From positions 248,001 through 312,000 of the forward strand of contig CAIVPZ010000041.1 of the NCBI GenBank assembly GCA_903907955.1: DNA of 64,000 bases, read 5' to 3'. Positions 37,654 to 47,272 of this stretch are shown piece by piece. Origin of the DNA: an uncultured Acetobacteraceae bacterium. Its GTDB lineage: Bacteria; Pseudomonadota; Alphaproteobacteria; Acetobacterales; Acetobacteraceae. Both the position numbers and the translations under genes were made by a program. The notes beneath the pieces were generated by a model. The model had not been told where the DNA came from, did no database searches, and worked only from the letters and a program-made list of their open reading frames with translations. Within the stretch, counting starts at the first letter, position 1; every line of letters starts with the position of its first letter.

Positions 37654-38607
37654 TCATGTCAGGCTGATCCGCGGGTCGAGCCAGCCATAGGCGATGTCGG
37701 CGGCCAGATTGCACAGCAGCGTCAGGAAGGTTGCAAGCAGCAGCCCGCCCAGCGCCAGGTTGAAGTCATTGCCGAGCACGGAATCATAGATCAGTTTGCC
37801 CATGCCGGGCTGGGCGAACATCGTCTCGGTCAGCAGCGCGCCGCCGAACAGCGCGCCGAAGTTCAGCGCCAGCACCGTCACCACCGGGATCAGCGCGTTG
37901 CGGAAGGCGTGCACCAGCACCACCCGGCCTTCGCGCGCCCCCTTGGCGCGGGCGGTGCGCACATGGTCCATGCGCAGCGCCTCGATCATGCTGGCGCGCA
38001 CGAAGCGGGTGAACCCGCCGGTCTGCGCCAGCGCCAGCGTGATCACCGGCATCGCCAGATGGCGCGCCTGGTCGCTGAAGCCGCCGTCGCCGATGGTGGC
38101 GATGCCGCTGGCCGGGAACCAGTGCAGTTGCACGGCGAACACCAGGATCATCATCAGCGCCAGCCAGAACACCGGCACCGACATGCCGGCGAAGGCGAAC
38201 AGGCTGACCACCCCGTCAAGCAGCCCGCCCGGGCGCAGCGCCGCCACGATGCCGAGCGCGAAGGACAGCAGCACGGCGGCGGTGAAGCTGAGGAAGATCA
38301 GTTTGCAGGTTTGCCACAGCGCCGGCGCCAGCACCGCCAGCACCGGCTGCGAATGCACCCGCGACCAGCCGAAATCGCCGCCCAGCGCCGCCCACAGCCA
38401 GTGGCCGTAACGCGCCAGCAGCGGCTGATCGAGGCCATAGATCTTGCGCAACTGCGCCACCACGTCCGGCGTCGCGCCGGGATTGCCGGCGATCATGATG
38501 TCGAGCGGGTCGCCCGGCATCAGCCCGATCAGGTTGTAGATGATGAACGACATCACCAGCAGCACGAGCGCCGCCTGCAGCATGCGGCCGAGGATGAAGC
38601 GGGCCAT
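37654..38607 (-). CDS. Peptide ABC transporter permease (DppB type) of operon 2
   Basis: The 317-residue inner-membrane permease begins MARFILGRMLQAALVLLVMS. It carries the PGDPLD motif after the first helix, the EAA loop DHVRTARAKGAREGRVVLVH and the C-terminal ETMFAQPGMGKLIYDSV. It is the last gene of an operon that reads binding protein, ATPase, ATPase, permease. The expected DppC-type partner is not found in the operon, so the channel must either be a homodimer or recruit a permease encoded elsewhere. Confidence 0.9.
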   Translation of the reverse strand: MARFILGRMLQAALVLLVMSFIIYNLIGLMPGDPLDIMIAGNPGATPDVVAQLRKIYGLDQPLLARYGHWLWAALGGDFGWSRVHSQPVLAVLAPALWQTCKLIFLSFTAAVLLSFALGIVAALRPGGLLDGVVSLFAFAGMSVPVFWLALMMILVFAVQLHWFPASGIATIGDGGFSDQARHLAMPVITLALAQTGGFTRFVRASMIEALRMDHVRTARAKGAREGRVVLVHAFRNALIPVVTVLALNFGALFGGALLTETMFAQPGMGKLIYDSVLGNDFNLALGGLLLATFLTLLCNLAADIAYGWLDPRISLT

Positions 38608-38612
38608 GCCGG

Positions 38613-39577
<965 letters not shown>

Positions 39578-39581
<4 letters not shown>

Positions 39582-40582
39582 GCGGCGGCCTTGAAGCAGG
39601 CCACCACATGGCCCGGGGCGATCTCCACCGGCGCCGGCTCGGCGGCGCGGCAGGCGGCGTCGGCGCGCGGGCAGCGATCGGCAAACGGACAGCCGCCGCC
39701 GGCATCCGGCTCCGCCACGCCGCCCGGGATCACCGGCAGGCGCGCCACCCGGTGGCCCGGATCGGGCAGGGTGGCGATCAGCCCCTGCGTGTAGGGATGC
39801 AGCGGCTGTTCGAACAGCGCCCCGGCGGTCGCCCGTTCGACGATGCGGCCGGCATACATGACGATGATGTCGTGCGCGATCTCGCTTACCACGGCGAGGT
39901 TGTGGCTGATGAACTGGATCGCCATGCCGGTGCGGTCCTGCAGGTCCTGCATCAGGTCGAGGATCTGCGCCTGGATGGTCACGTCCAGCGCCGTGGTGGG
40001 TTCGTCGGCGATCAGCAGCCTGGGCGCGCAGGCCAGCGCCATGGCGATCACCGCCCGCTGGCGCATGCCGCCCGACAAATGGTGCGGATAGGCGCGCGCG
40101 CGCAGGCGCGGCGCGCCGATGCCCACTGCGTCCAGCAGGCTCACCGCCTCCTGCCCGGCTTCCTGCCAGCCCATGCCCTTGCGGTGCAGCACCAGCGCCT
40201 CGGCGATCTGCCGTCCCACCGGCATCACCGGGTTCAGTGCCGTCATCGGCTCCTGGAACACCATGGCGATGTCCGCGCCGCGCAGCGCCCGCCAGGCGGC
40301 GCGCGACTGGCCGAGCAGTTCGCGCCCGGCGAAGCGGATCGACCCGGCGACCCGGCCGGGCGACGGCACCAGGCCCATCAGGGCCAGCGCGCTGACGCTT
40401 TTGCCGCAGCCGCTCTCGCCGACCACGCCGAGCGTGCGGCCGGCCTGCAGCGACCAGGAAATGCCGGCCACCACCGGGCGCAGGCCACCTGCGCGTGGGA
40501 AGGACACAAGCAGGTCGGCAACCGCCAGCAGCGGTTCGGTCCTGCCGGCCCCGGGGGAAATCGGACAGTCAGACGGCTGCAC
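39578..40582 (-). CDS. Peptide ABC transporter ATP-binding protein (DppD type) of operon 2
   Basis: The 334-residue ATPase has Walker [11 protein letters not shown]-loop [11 protein letters not shown], signature [15 protein letters not shown], Walker [13 protein letters not shown] and H-loop SHN. The C-terminal domain has [14 protein letters not shown]. The start is GTG 40582. Upstream, 120 bases with two strong hairpins separate it from the binding-protein gene. Downstream it is coupled to the DppF-type gene. Confidence 0.91.
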
Positions 40583-40602
40583 TGCTCAGGTCCGCTCCGC
40601 GC

Positions 40603-40651
40603 GCCAGGGTTCCGACTCCGCCGGCAAGTGCCGTCGGGCCGGAACCCTGGC
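40603..40651 (-). terminator. Hairpin A in the gap between binding-protein and ATPase genes
   Basis: GCCAGGGTTCCG (40603-40614) and CGGAACCCTGGC (40640-40651) form a perfect 12-bp stem. The 25-base loop has further self-complementarity. No U-run follows, so it is more likely an mRNA stability or attenuation hairpin than a full terminator. Confidence 0.6.
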
Positions 40652-40661
40652 CCTTGATCCG

Positions 40662-40702
40662 GTGTTCCGATTCACGCGACGCGTCTGTCGCGATCGGAAC
40701 AC
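40662..40702 (-). terminator. Hairpin B directly after the binding-protein stop codon
   Basis: GTGTTCCGAT (40662-40671) pairs with ATCGGAACAC (40693-40702), and inside it CGCGAC pairs with GTCGCG, giving a nearly unbroken long stem. It begins at the stop codon of the binding-protein gene. Together with hairpin A it could raise the level of the binding protein over the ATPases. Confidence 0.65.
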
Positions 40703-42366
40703 TATTTCGGCCGCCAGTTCTCTGACCACAGCGAGGAATAATCGCCATGCCCGGTCGGCGTATAGCCATCAAGCCAGATCGGCACCACGTGCGGCTCGGT
40801 GCGGAAGAACAGCGGCAGGGCGGGCAGTTCCTCGGCGTAGATCGCCTGCATCTCCGCCCAGAGCGGCTTCGCCTTTTCCGGGTCCAGCTCGCTTTCGGCC
40901 TGGGTGATCAGCGCGTCCATCCGCGCATTGTCGAAGCCGATGAAGTTCGATCCGCCCCAGTTGTTCGCCGGCGTCGGGATCTGCGTGCTGTGCAGCATCC
41001 GCCGCGGCCCTTCGGTGACGCCGCTCGACCAGCCGTACATGACCATCCCGGGAAATGCCCGCTTCTTCAGCGTCTCGCCGAACAGCGTGCGCGGCGGCTC
41101 GTTCTTCAGGATCACGTCGATGCAGGCGGCTTTCCACTGGTTCTGCAGCACCTGCTGGACCAGTTCGCGCAGGCGGTTGCCGGCGGTGGTGGACAGCACC
41201 AGCGACAGCCGCTGGCCGCTGGCGTTGTGGCAGACGCCATCCGCCCCGGGCTGCCAGCCGGCCTCGGCCAGCAGGGTGCGTGCCCGCGCCGGATCGTAGG
41301 GGTATTTGGTCACGTCATCGGAAAACATCGGGTTCAGCGGGTTCACCCAGCCATCGGCCACCGGCTGCCTGCCCTCGAACAGCCGGCTCGACAGCGTCCT
41401 GCGGTCGATCGCCAGCAGCAGCGCGCGCCGCACCCGCACATCGGCCAGGATCGGGTTGTCGCTCTGCAGGTCGATATGCTCATAGGTCAGCGACGGCTTG
41501 AAGATGGTGGTGAAGCTGTCGGGGTGCTGCTTCTGCAGCGCCGTCACCTGGTTGATGGTCAGGCCGATGCCCTCGCCGGCCACCATGTCCACGTCGCCCG
41601 ATTCCAGGTTGGCCAGCAGCGCCGGGGTCTTGTCGATCAGCCGGATGACGATGCGCCTGAATCCCGGCCTGGTGCCGGACCATTCGGGGTTGGGTTCCAG
41701 CACCACCTGGTTGCCGGACTCGTACTGGGTGATCCGGTACGGCCCGTTCCACAGCCCCGGCGTGGTGGGCGCGCGGTTGAACAGGCTCTGGCGGATATAC
41801 TCGGCCGCGTTGGCCGCCTTGTCGTGCACCGGGCCTTCGATATGTGCCGGCAGCAGCGTGTTCCACTGGTTGTACGAGGTGATCACGCGGTCGAGATGCA
41901 GCACCGCGGTCCGATCGTCCTTCACCGTGATGCTGGTGGCGCGGTCCCAGGGGTCGCTGTTCGACCAGCCCGATGCAGGGTCGCGGCCGACCTTCCAGGT
42001 GAACAGCAGGTCCTTGGTGGTCACCGGCACGCCATCGCCCCATTTCAGCCCGGGCTTCAGCTTGATGGTGACGTCCATGCCCTTGCCGCCGGCACGGTCG
42101 ACGATCTTCGCCAGCCCGTTGCCGATCGTCGGCAGTTCGCTGCACAGCAGGCAGGAATTCTTCCACTCCGGGTCGAAGGCGGTGACCGGGCGGATGGCGA
42201 AGCCCAGCACGTAGCTTTTGATCACCTCGGCATCGATCGCCGGATGCAGGCTGGAGGGGAACTGGGAGACGCCGATGACCAGATCGTCCCTGGCCTGGGC
42301 CGGCAGGGCCAGGGCCGCCAGACCGAGCCAGGCCAGCACCAGGGCGATGGCAGACCGAAGTTTCAT
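40702..42366 (-). CDS. Substrate-binding protein, family 5, of peptide ABC operon 2
   Basis: The 554-residue periplasmic protein has a signal peptide MKLRSAIALVLAWLGLAALA cleaved near AQA-RDD. The mature start LVIGVSQFPSSLHPAIDAEV is the usual entry of family 5. Later blocks include IKLKPGLKWGDGVPVTTKDL, RVRRALLLAIDRRTLSSRLF and a C-terminal LPLFFRTEPHVVPIWLDGYT. An SCLLCSE cysteine pair near residue 72 is unusual for this family. It opens the second peptide operon. The ligand is not predictable. Confidence 0.9.
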   Translation of the reverse strand: MKLRSAIALVLAWLGLAALALPAQARDDLVIGVSQFPSSLHPAIDAEVIKSYVLGFAIRPVTAFDPEWKNSCLLCSELPTIGNGLAKIVDRAGGKGMDVTIKLKPGLKWGDGVPVTTKDLLFTWKVGRDPASGWSNSDPWDRATSITVKDDRTAVLHLDRVITSYNQWNTLLPAHIEGPVHDKAANAAEYIRQSLFNRAPTTPGLWNGPYRITQYESGNQVVLEPNPEWSGTRPGFRRIVIRLIDKTPALLANLESGDVDMVAGEGIGLTINQVTALQKQHPDSFTTIFKPSLTYEHIDLQSDNPILADVRVRRALLLAIDRRTLSSRLFEGRQPVADGWVNPLNPMFSDDVTKYPYDPARARTLLAEAGWQPGADGVCHNASGQRLSLVLSTTAGNRLRELVQQVLQNQWKAACIDVILKNEPPRTLFGETLKKRAFPGMVMYGWSSGVTEGPRRMLHSTQIPTPANNWGGSNFIGFDNARMDALITQAESELDPEKAKPLWAEMQAIYAEELPALPLFFRTEPHVVPIWLDGYTPTGHGDYSSLWSENWRPK

Positions 42367-42406
42367 CCGTTCGCTCCCTCGAATGCGGGGTCAGGCGTGT
42401 GCGCGG

Positions 42407-43960
42407 TCAGGCGGCGGTCTTCTCCGCCCGGTGGTCCTTGATGTCGCGGAAGGTCAGCCCCGGGTTCAGCTCCGCGGTGCGGCGCATCATGAAGGCCGAG
42501 CTTGCCAGGAACACTGGATCGCCATCCACATCGTCGGCCATGCCGCTGCGCTGCTCGGCGGCGAACCGCTCCACCAGCGCGCGCTCGCCCGACATCCAGC
42601 GGGCGAGCTGGAACGGCGGCGTCTCGAAGCCGATCTTCACCCCGTACTCCGCCGCCAGCCGCGCCTGCAGCACATCGAGCTGCAGCGTGCCGACCACGCC
42701 CACCATCGGCGGGCTGCCATCCTGCGGGCGGAACAGCTGCACCACCCCTTCCTCGGCCAGTTCCTGCAGCGCCTGGCGCAGCTTCTTCGCCTTCATGGCG
42801 TCGTCCAGCCGCACCCGGCGCAGGATTTCGGGGGCGAAATACGGCACGCCGACGAAATTCAGGTCCTCGCTCTCGCTCAGCGTGTCGCCGATGCGCAGCG
42901 TGCCGTGGTTGGGTATGCCCACCACGTCGCCGGCGAATGCCTCCTCCGCCAGCGCGCGGTCGCGGGCGAAGAAGAACTGCGGCGCATGCAGCGGGATCAG
43001 CTTGCCGGTGCGCACCTGCTTCAGCCGCATGCCGCGCGCCAGCCGGCCCGAGCATACCCGGGCAAAGGCGATGCGGTCGCGGTGGTTGGGGTCCATGTTG
43101 GCCTGGATCTTGAAAACCAGCGCGGTCAGGTTTGGCTCGGTGGCCTCCACCACGCGGGTGTCGGCGGGCTGGGCGCGCGGGCGCGGGCCGAACTCCGCCA
43201 GCCCGGCCAGCAGGTCCGCCACCCCGATTTCCTTCATGGCGCTGCCGAAGAACACCGGCGTCAGATGGCCTTCCATGAAGCCCGGCACCTCGAATTCCGG
43301 CAGCGCCGCGCGCACCAGCTCCAGTTCCTCGTCCAGCGCCGCGAAGCGCGGGTCGGATTGCGGCAGTTCTTTGGTCAGCCGGTAGTCCCGCCGCCGCAGA
43401 TCATAGGTGCCGACGAAATCCGCCGCCCGCCCCACCGGCCACGTCACCGGCGCCGTATCCAGCGCCAAGGTCGAGGAAACCTCGTCGAGAAGGGCAAAGA
43501 CGTCCTGGCTCTCGCGGTCCATCTTGTTGATGAACGTAATGATCGGAATATCGCGCAGCCGGCAGATTTCGAACAGTTTCTTGGTGCGCGACTCGATGCC
43601 CTTGGCGGCGTCGATCACCATCACCGCGGCGTCCACCGCGGTCAGCGTGCGGTAGGTGTCCTCGGAGAAATCCTCGTGGCCCGGCGTGTCCAGCAGGTTG
43701 AACACGCAGCCGGCGTGCTCGAAGGTCATCACCGAGGTGACCACCGAGATGCCGCGCTCGCGCTCGATGCTCATCCAGTCCGAGCGGGTCTTGCGCTGCT
43801 CGCGCTTGGCGCGGACGTTGCCGGCAAGCTGGATGGCGCCGCCCAGCCGCAGCAGCCGCTCGGTCAGCGTGGTCTTGCCGGCATCGGGGTGGGAGATGAT
43901 GGCGAAGGTGCGCCGGCGGGAGATCTCGGTCAGCATCTCGGAGAGGGGAGCGTCGGTCAT
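42407..43960 (-). CDS. prfC: Peptide chain release factor 3
   Basis: The 517-residue GTPase removes RF1/RF2 from the ribosome after termination. G1 is IISHPDAGKTTLTERLLRLG; the switch has RGISVVTSVMTFEHAG; G3 is LLDTPGHEDFSEDTYRTL; G4 is FINKMDRESQDV. RF3-specific insert blocks are FVGTYDLRRRDYRLTKELPQ and LMRRT-like ends, and QVRTGKLIPLHAPQFFFARD sits in domain II. Length is typical. The gene stands alone: the peptide operon starts downstream at 42366 and the enoyl-CoA hydratase gene ends upstream. Confidence 0.96.
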   Translation of the reverse strand: MTDAPLSEMLTEISRRRTFAIISHPDAGKTTLTERLLRLGGAIQLAGNVRAKREQRKTRSDWMSIERERGISVVTSVMTFEHAGCVFNLLDTPGHEDFSEDTYRTLTAVDAAVMVIDAAKGIESRTKKLFEICRLRDIPIITFINKMDRESQDVFALLDEVSSTLALDTAPVTWPVGRAADFVGTYDLRRRDYRLTKELPQSDPRFAALDEELELVRAALPEFEVPGFMEGHLTPVFFGSAMKEIGVADLLAGLAEFGPRPRAQPADTRVVEATEPNLTALVFKIQANMDPNHRDRIAFARVCSGRLARGMRLKQVRTGKLIPLHAPQFFFARDRALAEEAFAGDVVGIPNHGTLRIGDTLSESEDLNFVGVPYFAPEILRRVRLDDAMKAKKLRQALQELAEEGVVQLFRPQDGSPPMVGVVGTLQLDVLQARLAAEYGVKIGFETPPFQLARWMSGERALVERFAAEQRSGMADDVDGDPVFLASSAFMMRRTAELNPGLTFRDIKDHRAEKTAA

Positions 43961-44016
43961 GGCCGGGGCTTATACTGACCTTGCCGGCGGCCTGCACCCC
44001 GGCATTGCCGCGTGCT

Positions 44017-44781
44017 TCAGCCGCCGCGGCTGAAATCCGGCGCCCGCTTCTCGAAGAAGGCCGCCACCGCCTCCTTCAGCTCGGCCGACTGCAATTGCCG
44101 CAGGAACACCGCGATTTCCGCGTCCATCCGCGCCGAAACCGTGGTGGCGGGGGATTTCAGCAGCGCCTTGGTGGCCATCAGCGCCTGCGGCGGCTTGGCG
44201 GCCAGCCGGTCGGCCAGCGCCCGCGCCGCCTCCAGCAGTTCCGCCGCCGGCAGCACCCGCCCTACAAGCCCGATGCGCTGCGCCGTCGCGGCATCGAACG
44301 GTTCGCCCAGGAGAAAAAATTCGGCGGCGCGCTGGTAGCCCGCCAGAAGCGGCAGCAGCAGCGAACTCGCCGCTTCCGGCACCAGGCCAAGATTGACGAA
44401 GGGCAGCGCGAAGCGGGCGGTGTCGGCGGCGAGGACAAAATCGCAGTGCAGCAGCATGGTGGTGCCGATGCCCACCGCCGCGCCTTCCACTGCCGCCACC
44501 AGCGGCTTGCGTGCCCCGGCCAGGCCGCGCAGGAAGCGGAACACCGGCGGGTCCGATCCGTCCGGCGGATTGGCCAGGAAGTCCTTCAGATCGTTGCCGG
44601 CGGTGAAGGCGCCGCCGTTGCCGCGGAACAGCACCACCCGCACGGTGCCGTCCGCCTCCGCCGCTGCCAGCGCATCCGCCATGGCGGCGTACATCGCCAC
44701 CGTGATGGCGTTGCGCTTGTCCGGCCGGTCGAACACGATTTCGGCCACCGCGCCGCGGCGCTGGGTGGCGATGCCGCTCAT
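44017..44781 (-). CDS. Enoyl-CoA hydratase/isomerase family protein
   Basis: The 254-residue crotonase-fold protein has blocks GAVAEIVFDRPDKRNAITVA, then GNGGAFTAGNDLKDFLA (oxyanion hole), and KPLVAAVEGAAVGIGTTMLL, the crotonase signature. The second catalytic region (PFVNLGLVPEAASSLLLPLL) has Glu after LGLVP. It could hydrate enoyl-CoA or act as an isomerase; the exact substrate is open. The start ATG 44781 overlaps the end of the upstream GAF gene, so the two are coupled. Confidence 0.9.
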   Translation of the reverse strand: MSGIATQRRGAVAEIVFDRPDKRNAITVAMYAAMADALAAAEADGTVRVVLFRGNGGAFTAGNDLKDFLANPPDGSDPPVFRFLRGLAGARKPLVAAVEGAAVGIGTTMLLHCDFVLAADTARFALPFVNLGLVPEAASSLLLPLLAGYQRAAEFFLLGEPFDAATAQRIGLVGRVLPAAELLEAARALADRLAAKPPQALMATKALLKSPATTVSARMDAEIAVFLRQLQSAELKEAVAAFFEKRAPDFSRGG

Positions 44782-45290
44782 GGGCGCAACCCCATCATGA
44801 TCGCCGGCAGCGCCAGTTGCGCGAACAGCCGCGCCAGCCCCACGTCGGCTTCGGAATACCAGTAGGCTTCGTGCAGCAGGTTGAGCGCGCCGAGCGTCTG
44901 GCCGCGCCAGCGCACCGGCATGTTGAGCACGCTCTCGCAGCCGAGCGAGAAAATCAGGTCGTGGTCGAAGAACGCGGCGCGCAGGTCGTCGGCATCGCGG
45001 CCGATATAGTGCTCGCCCTCGATCAGCAGGCGCTGCTTCAGCGGGAACTCCGCGGTCCGCCGGCTGTCGCCCACCCGGTAGACGGCGGGATGGGTGGAAT
45101 AGATGCGCTCGGCCTGCTGGAGGTCGGGGTGGAAGACCAGGACGGTGAACAGCTTGTGGCCGATGGTTGCCTGCATGCCGGCGTCGATGGCGCGGAAGGT
45201 GGCGTCCGGCTGGTCGGTGTCACGATGGGCTGCGAGGACGTTGCCGACATGGGCGGCGGCGTTGGCGCCTTTCTCGAACGGTTCGTTCAT
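44778..45290 (-). CDS. GAF domain-containing protein
   Basis: The 170-residue protein is a single GAF domain: LFTVLVFHPDLQQAERIYST, then AVYRVGDSRR and a GCESVLNMPVRWRGQTLGAL end with NLLHEAYWYSEADVGLARLF. GAF domains bind small ligands or dimerise; the fused output domain is missing. Small stand-alone GAF proteins are common in proteobacteria with unknown ligand. Its stop overlaps the start of the enoyl-CoA hydratase gene by 4 bases, which hints at a shared metabolic role. Confidence 0.82.
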   Translation of the reverse strand: MNEPFEKGANAAAHVGNVLAAHRDTDQPDATFRAIDAGMQATIGHKLFTVLVFHPDLQQAERIYSTHPAVYRVGDSRRTAEFPLKQRLLIEGEHYIGRDADDLRAAFFDHDLIFSLGCESVLNMPVRWRGQTLGALNLLHEAYWYSEADVGLARLFAQLALPAIMMGLRP

Positions 45291-45330
45291 GTTTCCTCCT
45301 CATCGAGCGCGTGGCTCAATTCCCGCAGAA

Positions 45331-45354
45331 TGCCCTGTGGACGGCCACAGGGCA
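45331..45354. terminator. Perfect 10-bp hairpin downstream of the P1 peptidase gene
   Basis: TGCCCTGTGG (45331-45340) and CCACAGGGCA (45345-45354) pair around loop ACGG. It lies 16 bases downstream of the peptidase stop on the minus strand and upstream of the GAF gene. No U-run follows. Confidence 0.6.
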
Positions 45355-45369
45355 CGTGAATTGCTGCGC

Positions 45370-46452
45370 TTAAGGAACGGGGTCCAGGGGGCCACCGCCC
45401 CCTGGCGGGTCCAGGGCAGCGCCCTGGCCTGCCTTTGCCAACGCATGACGCAACCCGGGAAGCACATGCCCGGCCCGCCCCACCGTGGTGTCGGCGGCGG
45501 CCAGGGCGTCGAGCACCGCCTCCTGCGTCGCCTCCGCCATCGCCTGGAACAGCAGGTTGATCTTCCCCTCCGCCAGCATGCGCACCGCCAGCAGGTCCGA
45601 TGCCGGGGCGTGCGGCACCCGGTTGGCAGTGGTGAACCCCAGGAACACGTCGCCGCTGCCATGGTCCCAGAAGCTGCCGCAGCGCGCCAGCCCCACGCCG
45701 GCGCGCCGGATCACGCGGCGCAACTGCCGGTGGTCCAGCGGCACGTCGGTCGCCGCCACCACGATCACCGAGCCTGCCGCCGACACCGCCTCCGCCGCGG
45801 GGGGAGGGGCCAGCCCCCGCCCGTCCGGCAGCCGGAGATCGCCGGCGCGGCCGAAATTGGCCAGCACCAGCACCCCCAGCACATGCGCCGCCCCGTCCAG
45901 CGTCACCACGCGGGAGGCGGAGCCGATGCCGCTCTTGAACCCGAAACAGCTCATCCCGGTTCCCGCCCCGACCGCGCCGAGCCCGAACGTGTCGGAGGCG
46001 GCCTCGATCGCCAGGATGGCGTCGGTGGCGGTGACCAGCATGGCCTGGATATCGGACAGGTAGCCGTCGTTGCATTCGCACACCACCGGGTTGACGGTGG
46101 TGGTGCGCCGGCCGATGCCGGGGTTGGCCTGCACGGCGTGGCGGATCAGCGCGTTGGCGCAGGCCGGCACCGAGAAGGTGTTGGTCAGCAGGATCGGCGT
46201 CTCAAGCTGGCCGAATTCCTCGACCTGCATCAGCCCGACGCTTTTCCCGCTGCCGTTCAGCACATCGGCGGCGGCCACCGGCTTGTCGCGGAAGATGTCG
46301 CCGCCATGCGCCAGGATGGCGGTTACGCCGGTGCGCACGTCGCCTTCCAGCACGGTGGCGTGCCCGACCTTCACGCCGGCGACATCGGCGATGGTGTTGT
46401 GCGGCCCCGGCGGCAGCGTGCCGCAGGCCAGACCCAGGTCGCGTGCTCTCAT
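45370..46452 (-). CDS. P1 family peptidase (DmpA-like, S58) with repeat-encoded tail
   Basis: The 360-residue protein belongs to the self-processing N-terminal nucleophile family of DmpA aminopeptidases/esterases. Family blocks: TIADVAGVKVGHATVLEGDV, then TGVTAILAHGG and NGSGKSVGLMQVEEFGQLET. The core GAVGAGTGMSCFGFKSGIGS is followed by ASR, and the later GSFWDHGSGDVFLGFTTANR is where processing and the nucleophile Ser are expected. The last ~20 residues ([18 protein letters not shown]) are encoded by the dispersed gene-end repeat and are not part of the family. The natural end is probably near RHALAKA. Confidence 0.9.
   Translation of the reverse strand: MRARDLGLACGTLPPGPHNTIADVAGVKVGHATVLEGDVRTGVTAILAHGGDIFRDKPVAAADVLNGSGKSVGLMQVEEFGQLETPILLTNTFSVPACANALIRHAVQANPGIGRRTTTVNPVVCECNDGYLSDIQAMLVTATDAILAIEAASDTFGLGAVGAGTGMSCFGFKSGIGSASRVVTLDGAAHVLGVLVLANFGRAGDLRLPDGRGLAPPPAAEAVSAAGSVIVVAATDVPLDHRQLRRVIRRAGVGLARCGSFWDHGSGDVFLGFTTANRVPHAPASDLLAVRMLAEGKINLLFQAMAEATQEAVLDALAAADTTVGRAGHVLPGLRHALAKAGQGAALDPPGGGGPLDPVP
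45374..45433. repeat. Dispersed gene-end element, full copy 3, overlapping the P1 peptidase end
   Basis: GGAACGGGGTCCAGGGGGCC followed by the paired block CGCCCCCTGG, then GCGGGTCCAGGGCAGCGCCC and TGGCC, matches the copies at 26719 and 61754. It overlaps the 3' end of the peptidase gene so that its minus strand is translated as the last residues of that protein. Confidence 0.8.
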
Positions 46453-46553
46453 CGCGGCTCATCGCCTCCCGGCTGGTTGACGGCAGCACGGTAGACGAAG
46501 ATCGGCGGGGGCGGAAACCGCCGTGGCGTGCGCCCCCCCCCGCGAGGGACGCT

Positions 46554-47261
46554 TCAGACCGGTTCGGTATCCAGCGCGTAGCCCGCGGCCCGCACGGTGC
46601 GCACCACGTCCAGTTCGCCCTCGCCGTTGATCGCCTTGCGCAGCCGGCGGATGTGCACATCCACGGTGCGCGGCTCCACATGGATATCCGGCCCCCAGAC
46701 GGCATCCAGCACTTCCTCGCGCGAGAACACGCGGCGCGGATGCTGCAGGAAGAACTCCAGCAGCCGGTATTCCGTCGGCCCCAGGTGAACGGCGCGGCTG
46801 TTGCGGGTCACCCGGTGGGCGGACTGGTCGAGGCTGATGTCGTGGAAGTTCAGCGTGCCCTTGGCGGCCACGCCGCCGGCCCGGCGCAGCAGGGCGCGCA
46901 TGCGCGCCAGCAACGCCTCCATGTTGAACGGCTTGGTGATGTAGTCGTCCGCGCCGGTGTTCAGGCCGCGCACCGCGTCCTGATCGTCGGTGCGCGCGGT
47001 TACCATGATCACCGGCAGGTCGCGGGTATCCGGGCGGCGGCGGATCTGGCGGCACACTTCGATGCCCGACATCACCGGCAGCATCCAGTCCAGCAGCACC
47101 AGGTCGGGCGGGGTTTCGGCGATGCGGATCATCGCCTCCTGGCCGTCCCCCGCCTCATCCACCCGGAAGCCCTGCTTTTCGAGGTTGTAGCGCAGCATGG
47201 TCGCGAGCGCCGCCTCATCCTCGACCACGAGCACCAGCGGGCGCGACGGGTTGTCCGACAC
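46554..47261 (-). CDS. phoB: Phosphate regulon response regulator PhoB
   Basis: The 235-residue OmpR/PhoB-type regulator has a receiver domain (residues 10-120): LVLVVEDEAALATMLRYNLE with the acidic pocket, LVLLDWMLPVMSGIEVCRQI with the phospho-acceptor Asp, and MVTAR then YITKPF with the Thr/Lys pair. The winged-helix domain has RNSRAVHLGPTEYRLLEFFL and VEPRTVDVHIRRLRKAINGE followed by VRAAGYALD. It binds PHO boxes under low phosphate. It is last of the pstSCAB-phoU-phoB run, 11 bases after phoU. The histidine kinase PhoR is not adjacent. Confidence 0.95.
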   Translation of the reverse strand: MSDNPSRPLVLVVEDEAALATMLRYNLEKQGFRVDEAGDGQEAMIRIAETPPDLVLLDWMLPVMSGIEVCRQIRRRPDTRDLPVIMVTARTDDQDAVRGLNTGADDYITKPFNMEALLARMRALLRRAGGVAAKGTLNFHDISLDQSAHRVTRNSRAVHLGPTEYRLLEFFLQHPRRVFSREEVLDAVWGPDIHVEPRTVDVHIRRLRKAINGEGELDVVRTVRAAGYALDTEPV

Positions 47262-47272
47262 CTGGGTGACTC

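Noticed and set aside
40583-40701. A hidden or decayed dppC gene between the binding protein and ATPase genes
   Set aside because: The gap is only 119 bases and is filled by two hairpins; no permease motif is present.
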